The notes under the pieces were generated by a model, which worked only from the letters and a program-made list of their open reading frames with translations, was not told where the DNA came from and ran no database searches. 64,000 nt of DNA from Streptomyces tuirus (GTDB lineage: Bacteria; Actinomycetota; Actinomycetes; Streptomycetales; Streptomycetaceae): contig JAGTPG010000002.1 in NCBI GenBank assembly GCA_018195615.1, forward strand, positions 310,001 to 374,000, written 5' to 3'. Shown piece after piece: positions 57,640 through 64,000 of the stretch. The first letter of the stretch is position 1. The number at the start of each line of letters is the position of its first letter. A program made the translations under genes and the position numbers.

Positions 57640-57663
57640 GCATCTTGCGCGTATGAGGGGTAC
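57640..57663 (+). promoter_or_regulatory. Candidate SigB-type promoter for the SsgA-like gene
   Basis: GCAT (57640-57643), a 14-base spacer and GGGTAC (57658-57663) match the SigB consensus exactly. The site lies 39 bases before the SsgA-like start, the same distance as at the DUF6098 gene. Confidence 0.6.
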
Positions 57664-57701
57664 TAGAGGGCTCTACGTCGGTTCTTCCCGGAGGCCCTCT
57701 C

Positions 57702-58127
57702 GTGAACTCCTTCGTGCACAAGACCCTGGTGGTGCAGCTCCAGGCGGGTGACACGGACCGTTTCTCCGTGCTCGCCCACCTGAGCTACGACACCGCGGAC
57801 CCGTTCGCCGTCACGGTCGTCTTCAGTCACGACGGCCGTGTTCTCGCCCGGTGGCAGCTGGACCGGGAGATGCTCGGTGACGCGCTGAGGGGTCCGGTCG
57901 GGGTGGGGGACGTGCGGATGCGTCCCGAGTCCCGGGGCATGTGGCAGGAGCTGCGCATGGAGTTCCTCGGCGACGCCCGGCCCGACGGTGGCCGGCACCA
58001 CGCGGTGGTGTTCGCGTGGGCCCCGGGGTTCGCGGCGTTCCTGCGGGAGACGTACGAGCTGGTCCCGCCGGGCCGCGAGGAGTTCCGTGTGGACGACTTC
58101 CTGGCGGACGTCATCGCCGGAGGCTGA
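57702..58127 (+). CDS. SsgA-like sporulation/cell-division regulator
   Basis: This 141-residue SsgA-like protein (SALP) is of a family restricted to sporulating actinobacteria that localises septation and wall-remodelling machinery. Blocks are LSYDTADPFAVTVVF, RWQLDREMLGDALRGPVG, GDVRMRP and FLRETYELVPPGREE. GTG 57702 follows GGAGG with ideal spacing. Which SALP it is cannot be decided. The SigB-type promoter directly upstream suggests stress control of a morphogenetic protein. Confidence 0.87.
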   Translation: MNSFVHKTLVVQLQAGDTDRFSVLAHLSYDTADPFAVTVVFSHDGRVLARWQLDREMLGDALRGPVGVGDVRMRPESRGMWQELRMEFLGDARPDGGRHHAVVFAWAPGFAAFLRETYELVPPGREEFRVDDFLADVIAGG

Positions 58128-58153
58128 ACCGCGACCGAGCCGAGCAGCCGTAC

Positions 58154-58651
58154 TCACTTCGAGGTGTGGCGGTAGCGGGCCCACAGAGGCAGCACGAACC
58201 AGCACAGCAGATACCAGCAGACCACGCCGGCGACCAGGTAGGGCACGAAGCCGTCGTGCGTCGCCACGCGCAGGATCAGCAGCAGTGAGGCGGTCGTCGT
58301 GGCGAGCAGCAGCACGAGACCGAGCAGCGTCAGCCGGGAGGCCAGCCGTACCGCCTGGGCTTTGATGCGCCGCCCGGAGACGAGGCGGTGCAGGGACACC
58401 GGTCCGATGAGCGCCCCGGTGGCGCACGCGCCCAGGACGACCGTCACGAGGTAGATCGTCTGATCGGTGTCGGTCAGATCGTCGTACTTCTCGGTGAACA
58501 CCACGGTGAGCAGGAAACCGAACAGGATCTGCACACCCATCTGCGCCACGCGGACCTCCTGGATGAGTTCCTGCCACATCCGGTCCGCTCTCTCCTCCTC
58601 GGTCTCGTTGCGCCCCCGGCGCCTGGCCCCGCCCTCTACCACGTCCGCCAC
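58154..58651 (-). CDS. DUF6328 membrane protein
   Basis: This 165-residue protein has an acidic/basic N-terminal tail (RNETEEERADRMWQELIQEV) and four membrane spans (about residues 40-60, 75-95, 110-130, 140-160), as in DUF6328. The MWQELIQEVRVAQMGVQILFG block is characteristic. GTG 58651 follows GGGAGGAA. No function is known. Confidence 0.82.
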   Translation of the reverse strand: MADVVEGGARRRGRNETEEERADRMWQELIQEVRVAQMGVQILFGFLLTVVFTEKYDDLTDTDQTIYLVTVVLGACATGALIGPVSLHRLVSGRRIKAQAVRLASRLTLLGLVLLLATTTASLLLILRVATHDGFVPYLVAGVVCWYLLCWFVLPLWARYRHTSK

Positions 58652-58799
58652 TGCTTCCTCCCGGTGTGCGACCTGAGCCCTGCCCTTTCCGTGTGCCCCG
58701 TAACGGGCCGTCTTCCCGGGCCGTACGGCGGTTTGAGCGATCAGGGGACGGTTACACGGACGGCGCCAAGGACGCACAGCGCGAGGAGGTCGTGCACGC

Positions 58800-59147
58800 A
58801 TGCCCGGTACGCAGCTCACGGTGACGCTCAGCGGCGGAGGCGCCGACGACGCACGAGCGGTCGTCCAGGCCCTGGAGGGCACCTTCGGGGCGCCGGACCG
58901 GCTTCCCGCCGACGACGACGCGACGGTGCACATGGCGACCTTCGACGGCGGCACGGGCACAGGTCCCGCCGGGAGCGGCGCGCAGGGCGCCGGGCGGTTG
59001 TCCGCGCCCGTGACGGTCACCGTGCAGGGCACCCCGGAGGCGGTGCGGCGGGCGAGCGACACGCTCACCCGGGCCTTCACGACGCGCGACGACGGGGTCG
59101 CCTCCGGCGACCAGGAACAGGAGAGGCAGCTGCTCCTGGTGCCGTGA
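58800..59147 (+). CDS. Small hypothetical protein
   Basis: This 115-residue soluble protein begins MPGTQLTVTLSGGGADDARA and contains two beta-alpha units (LTVTLSGG...AVVQAL; VTVTVQGTPEAVRRASDTL) separated by an acidic, Gly-rich middle. It has no recognised domain or membrane span. Codon use is normal. ATG 58800 follows GAGGAGG at moderate distance. Confidence 0.6.
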   Translation: MPGTQLTVTLSGGGADDARAVVQALEGTFGAPDRLPADDDATVHMATFDGGTGTGPAGSGAQGAGRLSAPVTVTVQGTPEAVRRASDTLTRAFTTRDDGVASGDQEQERQLLLVP

Positions 59148-59167
59148 CGGGCGCCGGGAGGGCCGCC

Positions 59168-60148
59168 CTACCAGCGGGATTCCACCTGGTCCTTGATCCG
59201 CCGGTCGTAGAGGTCGCGGATCGCCGTCATCGTCTCGGCGGGCAGCTCCGGCAGGCGGGCGGCGTCCGCGTTGGCGCGGGCCTGCTCGGGTGAGCGGGCG
59301 CCCGGGATCACGGTGGTCACGCCGGGCTGTTCGATGATCCAGCGCAGCGCGAGCTGGGCCGGGGTGTACCCCTCGGGGCGAGCGCGGCGAACTCGGCGGC
59401 GGCCTCCACGCCGGTGGCGTAGTCGACGCCGGAGAAGGTCTCGCCCACGTCGAAGGACTCGCCGTGCCGGTTGTAGGTGCGGTGGTCGTTCTCGGGAAGA
59501 CCGTCTCCCGCGTGTACTTGCCCGACAGCAGGCCGGAGGCCAGCGGGACACGGGCGATGATGCCGACACCCGCCTCACGGGCGGCGGGGAGCACCTCGCG
59601 CAGGGGCTTCATCCGGAACGGGTTGAGGATGATCTGAACGCTCGCCACGCCCGGCCGGGCGATCGCGGTCAGGGCCTCCTGGCAGGTCTCGACGCTGACG
59701 CCGTACGCGGCTACGCGCTCCTCCTCGACCAGCGTGTCGAGGGCGTCGAACACCTCGTCCGAGGAGTAGACGGGCGTCGGCGGGCAGTGCAGCTGCACCA
59801 GGTCGACGCGGTCGACGCCGAGGTTGCGCCGGGAGCGGTCGTTCCAGGCCCGGAAGTTGTCGAGCACGTAGTTCTCGGGATCTGGTCGACCCGGCGGCCC
59901 ATCTTGGTGGCGACCAGGACGTGCAGGTCCGGTCTGCCGCTGAGGAACGTGGCGATGGTCTGCTCGCTGCGGCCGTCGCCGTACACGTCGGCGGTGTCGA
60001 AGAAGGTCACCCCGGACTCGGCGGCCGTCTCCAGTACCGTGAGGGCTTCCTTGTCGTCGACGTCGCCCCAGTCGGCACCCAGCTGCCATGTACCGAGACC
60101 GACGACGGAAGCGTGCTGACCCGACCTGTCGAATGTGCGCTCGTCCAT
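59168..60148 (-). CDS. Aldo/keto reductase (three frame breaks)
   Basis: About 327 residues after repair. This NADPH-dependent aldo/keto reductase has the tetrad visible as FFDTADVYGDGRSE (Asp, Tyr), LVATKMG (Lys) and VDLVQLHCPP (His). The NADPH-binding end is WIIEQPGVTTVIPGARSPEQ. Substrate unknown. ATG 60148. Bases are missing near 59880 (VDQIP | ENYVLDNF), 59502 (ETVFP | ENDHRTYNRHGE) and 59383 (AALAP | RGYTPAQLA). The first two both become CCGGAG after repair. Confidence 0.87.
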
Positions 60149-60286
60149 GGGCGTCAGTCTGTCATCCGTCACGGCCACGCGCGGAGCATCTCCCTCCGGC
60201 CTGCCGAGCCCGCCAGATTCACTCACACGAGTGAATAGATTCGACAGGGATATGTCAGGTGTCAACGGGCCCCTAGCGTGACCCAC

Positions 60287-62098
60287 GTGACAACTGGTTC
60301 AGTGAGCAACTTCCCGTCGGACGAACCGGGTTGGACGCGCCGGGTTTCCTCCTCAGCGCGGCGGCCCTGGCCGCGGTACCGGGCCTGCCGGCGGATCCGG
60401 CGGTCGCCGCCGCGGAGTTGCCGGACTTCCCGGGGACGTCCCGCTGTACCGCTCGGCGTACCGGAACTGGGTCGGCGAGATCACCGCCGACGGCCTGTGG
60501 GCCTGCTCGCCCCAGAAGCCGGACCAGGTGGCCGCCGTCGTCAACTGGGCGTGGCGGCACGAGTGGCGGGTGCGTGCCCGGGGTGCCTCGCACGGCTGGT
60601 CGCCCCTGACCGTGACGGAGGGGACGCCGTCCGGTGCGCCCGTGCTCCTGATCGACACCGCGCCCCACCTCACCGGCCTCGCCCTGGACTCGCCCAACGC
60701 CGTCCGGGCCGGGACCGGCGTGACGATGGAGGCGCTGCTCACCTTCCTGGAGCGGCACGGCCTCGGCGTCACGGCCACTCCTGCTCCCGGTGTCCTCACG
60801 CTGGGCGGGGCCCTGGCGATCGACGCGCACGGCACCGCCGTCCCCGCCCGGGGCGAACGGCTCCTGCCCGGGCACACGTACGGCTCGCTCAGCAATCTGA
60901 TCCTGTCCCTGACGGCCGTGGTGTGGGACTCCCGGGCCGGTGAATACGTGCTGCGCACGTTCCACCGCGACGAGGCGGACTGCGCGGCGCTGCTGACCCA
61001 TCTCGGGCGGTCCCTGGTGACCGAGGTGGTGTTGCGGGTGGGCGCGAACACCGATCTGCGGTGTGTGAGCCGTACGGACATCCCGGCCGGGGAGCTGTTC
61101 GCCGCGCCCGGCTCGGGAAGGGGCGCACGTTCGCGAGCTTCCTGGACGAGGCCGGGCGGGTCGAGGCGATCTGGTTCGCCTTCACCGAGCACCCCTGGCT
61201 GAAGGTGTGGAGCGTCTCCCCCACCCGGCCGCTGACGTCACGGCACGTGACGCGGCCGTACAACTACCCGTTCTCCGACAACGTCCCGTCCCCGGTGGCG
61301 GAGCTGGTGGGCCGTATGACGTCGGAGGCGGCCTGGTACCTGGCGCCGGTGCTCGGCAACGCGCAGTACGACGTGGCCGCGCTCGGTCTGGTGACGACGC
61401 TGTCCGCGGACCTCTGGGGGCCGTCGAAGAACACGCTGCTGTACCTCAAACCGACCACCCTGCGGGTCCACGCCGACGGCTACGCGGTCCTCACCTCGCG
61501 GGACGGGGTACAGCGGGTCGTGTCCGAGTTCGCCGCGTTCTACCGGGAGCGGCTGACGGCGTACGCGGCCCGGGGCAGTTTCCCGGTCAACGGCTCGGTG
61601 GAGATCCGGGTGACCGGTCTCGACGACCCGGGCGACGCCGGGGTGGCCGGGGCCCGTGCGCCGCTGCTGTCCGCGCTCCGGCCGCGCGAGGACCACCCGG
61701 AGTGGGACACGGCCGTGTGGCTGGACGTCCTGACACTGCCGGGCACGCCGGACGCGGAGGCCTTCCTGCGCGAGATCGAGCGGTTCCTGCTCCGCGCGTT
61801 CGACGGCGGGTTCGCTCTCACTCGGGTGGAGTGGTCCAAGGGGTGGGCGTACACGGACGACGGGGTGTGGAGCGACGAGGAGGTGCTGGGCTCCGTGGTG
61901 CCGGCCGCGGTCGGTCCGGCCGAGTGGGCCGAGGCGGACACGGTGCTGGACCGGCTGGACCCGCACCGTGTCTACGGCAACGCCTTCCTGGACCGGCTGT
62001 TCGGCCGGAGCGCCGGGGGTGAGATGTGCCCGCGCCGCGGGCGCGTACCGGTCCGCCAGGGCGTGGCCGGACCGGATCGCGTCAGTTTCGCGGCGTGA
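60287..62098 (+). CDS. Type II cholesterol-oxidase-like FAD oxidase, Tat-exported (three frame breaks)
   Basis: About 604 residues after repair. This is a vanillyl-alcohol-oxidase-family enzyme like Brevibacterium cholesterol oxidase BCO2. The FAD domain includes VRARGASHGWSPLTV, in which the His of SHGW is the expected covalent FAD anchor, and AAPGVLTLGGALA-like glycine turns. The C-terminal part is the cholesterol-oxidase substrate-binding domain. GTG 60287. Restoring one G near 60340 reconstitutes WTRRGFLLSAAALAAVP, a twin-arginine signal, strong evidence that the break is artificial. Other bases are missing near 60437 and 61122. The last about 30 residues are unlike the family and may follow a further break. 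Confidence 0.85.
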
Positions 62099-62340
62099 CG
62101 CGTACCACGAGCGGCGGGCCGCACGGGGAGAAACATCCCTCACAGCACCCTTCACGGGCGGAATTTCCCCTTCCGCGTCTACGCGCGGACCTCGCACAGC
62201 AAGATCATCTTCGTTCAACCTTGCATGACATAAGGGGAATTGCCCGGATCACAGCCAACCGGCTCGCGGGGATTTCTCCCGGTACCTGAGGGGCCGGTAG
62301 GCATGCGGGGTCATCAGCCGAACGAACCCCGGAGATCCGT

Positions 62341-62703
62341 ATGCCGGAACTCAGCCGTCGCCGTGCGCTCACCGCCGCGGCCGCCCTCGCCACGTCCGCC
62401 GCGGCACTGCCGGCCGTCACCCCGGCCGGTGCCGCCGGGCACCACGACTTCCCCTGGAGCTTCGACGAGGTCTACAAGGGCCGCCGGATACAGGGCCGGC
62501 CGGCCGCCGGAGCCAGTCACCACCACCACGCCGGATACACGGTGCTCGTCGACGGCGTGGAGCTGCATGTGATGCGCAACGCCGACGGCACCTGGATCAG
62601 CGTGGTCAGCCACTACGACCCGGTGGCCTCACCGCGTGCCGCCGCCCGCGCCGCCGTCGACGAGCTGCAGGGCGCGCCGCTGCTGCCCTTCCCCGCCAAC
62701 TGA
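62341..62703 (+). CDS. melC1: Tyrosinase cofactor MelC1
   Basis: This 120-residue copper chaperone and export partner of tyrosinase has a Tat signal ([19 protein letters not shown], about residues 6-24). The His-rich [17 protein letters not shown] supplies copper to MelC2 and [20 protein letters not shown] is conserved. Apo-tyrosinase lacks its own signal and is carried out with MelC1. ATG 62341. The 242 bases upstream (62099-62340) hold the promoter region of the melC operon and no other gene. The tyrosinase start follows 31 bases after the stop. Confidence 0.94.
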   Translation: MPELSRRRALTAAAALATSAAALPAVTPAGAAGHHDFPWSFDEVYKGRRIQGRPAAGASHHHHAGYTVLVDGVELHVMRNADGTWISVVSHYDPVASPRAAARAAVDELQGAPLLPFPAN

Positions 62704-62734
62704 CCCGCACCAAAGGCACTTGGAGCACCCGCAC

Positions 62735-63556
62735 ATGACCGTCCGCAAGAACCAGTCCGCCCTGACCGCCGACGAGAAGCGGCGTTTCGTCGCCGCCCTC
62801 ATGGAGCTGAAGCGCAGCGGCCGCTACGACGAATTCGTCACGACGCACAACGCGTTCATCGTCTCCGACACCGACGACGGTGAGCGGACCGGACACCGTT
62901 CCCCGTCCTTCCTGCCCTGGCACCGAAGATTCCTCCTGGAGTTCGAGCGGGCGCTGCAGTCGGTGGACGCGTCGGTGGCCCTGCCGTACTGGGACTGGAC
63001 CGTCGACCGTTCGCCGCGTGCCTCCCTGTGGGCATCCGACTTCCTCGGCGGCACCGGGCGCGAGCGGGACGGCCGCGTGCCGGACGGGCCGTTCGCCGCG
63101 TCCGCCGGGAACTGGCCGATCAACGTGCGGGTCGACGGCCGTACGTTTCTGCGGCGCTCCCTCGGTTCCGGAGGACGCCCGCTGCCGACGGCGGCCGAGG
63201 TCGAGTCGGTGCTGTCGATGTCCACGTACGACATGGCGCCCTGGAACAGCGCCTCGGACGGCTTCCGCAACCACCTCGAAGGGTGGCGGGGCGTCAACCT
63301 GCACAACCGCGTCCACGTCTGGGTCGGCGGGCACATGGCCACCGGGGCCTCTCCCAACGACCCGGTGTTCTGGCTGCACCACGCGTACGTCGACAAGCTG
63401 TGGGCCGAGTGGCAGCGCCGGCACCCCGGCTCCGGCTATCTGCCCGTCGCGGGCACGCCGAACGTGATCGACCTGGAGGAGACGATGCGGCCGTGGCACG
63501 ACACGAGCCCGGCGGACCTGCTGGACCACACGGCCCACTACACGTTCGACGCCTGA
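62735..63556 (+). CDS. melC2: Tyrosinase MelC2
   Basis: This 273-residue type 3 copper monooxygenase oxidises tyrosine and DOPA to quinones for melanin. All six copper ligands are present at the Streptomyces positions: His38, His54 and His63 (CuA) and His190, His194 and His216 (CuB, in NLHNRVHVW and FWLHHAYVD). There is no signal peptide, as expected for an enzyme exported with MelC1. ATG 62735 follows TTGGAG. The frame is intact and the length normal. Confidence 0.96.
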   Translation: MTVRKNQSALTADEKRRFVAALMELKRSGRYDEFVTTHNAFIVSDTDDGERTGHRSPSFLPWHRRFLLEFERALQSVDASVALPYWDWTVDRSPRASLWASDFLGGTGRERDGRVPDGPFAASAGNWPINVRVDGRTFLRRSLGSGGRPLPTAAEVESVLSMSTYDMAPWNSASDGFRNHLEGWRGVNLHNRVHVWVGGHMATGASPNDPVFWLHHAYVDKLWAEWQRRHPGSGYLPVAGTPNVIDLEETMRPWHDTSPADLLDHTAHYTFDA

Positions 63557-63576
63557 CCGGGAACGGCAGCGGCTGA

Positions 63577-64000
63577 TCAGACGGTCTGGGCCGTGCGGCA
63601 CTCCGGGTGGCCCCAGCCGCTGTCGTTCTTGGCGATGGGCTCGCCCGCCGCGTAGGAGCGGCCACACAGGCAGCGGCCGGGGAACTTCGCCTTGATGGTG
63701 CGCGACGAGGTCTTCTTCGCGGTGCGCGCCGTGCCGCCGCGCGAACGGGAGCGCGGGGCCTTGGCCGGGGTGTCCGGGGCGGGCGGCGGCTCGGGCGAAC
63801 CGAGCTCGCTGCCCGCGGGCTCCTGAACGGTGGCGGCCTGGCTGGCGGCCCGGTCGGCGAAGTCGTTGAGCCGGTCGCCGTCGACCTGGTGGGCCGGCAC
63901 GTAGCGGAACTCGACCGAGCGGCCGTCCAGCAGCTCGTCGATGCGTACGACGAGGTCCTGGTTGGCGACCGGCTTGCCGCGGACGTCTTCCAGCCGTTGC
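63577..64000 (-). CDS. RNase HI-like protein, C-terminal part, with extra zinc motif (5' end outside window)
   Basis: These are the last 140 residues of a protein whose start lies beyond the window. The first visible part (VRGKPVANQDLVVRIDELL, then FRYVPAHQVDGDRLNDFADR) is the end of an RNase H domain, with the late Asp/His region. It is followed by an Ala/Pro/Ser/Arg-rich linker and a C-terminal CLCGRSYAAGEPI...GWGHPEC motif, a likely Cys2-His-Cys zinc site. It is convergent with melC2, 20 bases away. RNase HI removes RNA from RNA-DNA hybrids. Confidence 0.75.
   Translation of the reverse strand, partial: QRLEDVRGKPVANQDLVVRIDELLDGRSVEFRYVPAHQVDGDRLNDFADRAASQAATVQEPAGSELGSPEPPPAPDTPAKAPRSRSRGGTARTAKKTSSRTIKAKFPGRCLCGRSYAAGEPIAKNDSGWGHPECRTAQTV

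Overview
This 64 kb window is Streptomyces chromosome, or that of a very close relative. The base composition is very GC-rich with GTG starts and G/C-ending codons. The gene content is typical of the genus: the GlgE-pathway genes treS-pep2-glgB, an SsgA-like protein, a WblE-like WhiB protein, a SigB/SigF-family sigma factor, SpoIIE phosphatases, the melC1-melC2 tyrosinase pair and many streptomycete DUF families (DUF1206, DUF4032, DUF5133, DUF6098, DUF6328, DUF6480). I see no tRNA or rRNA gene, CRISPR array, insertion sequence, prophage or attachment site.

Layout. 0-5.7 kb: alpha-glucan/trehalose operon treS(partial)-pep2-glgB, then a YbdK-type carboxylate-amine ligase. 5.7-8.0 kb: a small membrane protein and an acyl-CoA ligase. 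8.1-15.0 kb: a partner-switching stress module with a RsbW-like ATPase, a PRC-barrel protein, a STAS antagonist, then a translationally coupled rsbR-rsbS-rsbT-phosphatase-phosphatase operon (stressosome type). 15.2-18.9 kb: type II NADH dehydrogenase and a FUSC membrane protein. 19-22.3 kb: small stress-type proteins, a SigB/SigF-like sigma factor and its probable anti-sigma ATPase. 22.8-30.0 kb: PLP decarboxylase, Crp-like protein, MFS exporter, LysE exporter with divergent LysG-type regulator, TetR and a saccharopine-dehydrogenase-like enzyme, possibly a diamine/lysine neighbourhood. 30-37.6 kb: WblE-like protein, DUF6098, DUF488, a KstD-like flavoprotein with TetR repressor and clear operator, AlkB-like dioxygenase, MBL hydrolase, DUF4032 and a double universal stress protein. 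37.8-41.3 kb: a three-gene coupled operon, response regulator fused to a thioredoxin-reductase-like flavoenzyme, cytosolic cNMP-domain histidine kinase, and UBP zinc finger. This is my best candidate for an undescribed signalling system. 41.4-51.5 kb: large LuxR ATPase regulator, SGNH hydrolase, a TerD-CAP-CAP fusion, AIM24, TPR protein plus polyprenyl synthase behind four 13-bp-spaced GTATAC-like repeats, and a threonine-dehydratase-like enzyme. 51.7-64 kb: a membrane pseudokinase, serine hydrolase, LLM oxidoreductase, zinc-ribbon protein, SsgA-like protein, aldo/keto reductase, type II cholesterol-oxidase-like enzyme, tyrosinase operon, and the C-terminal part of an RNase HI with an added zinc motif.

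Reading frames. About 39 frame breaks occur in 24 genes, on both strands. Every one is the loss of one base: in each intact-ended gene the length plus the number of breaks is divisible by three. Conserved domains continue across each break, so I treat these as intact genes damaged by sequence error, and give the whole gene span with the break positions.

Regulation. Six sites upstream of genes match the SigB-type pattern GNNT-N14/15-GGGTA(A/C), including divergent sites between the PRC-barrel and STAS genes. Together with the sigma factor, anti-sigma ATPases, STAS proteins and PP2C phosphatases, they suggest that much of the window belongs to a general-stress network.
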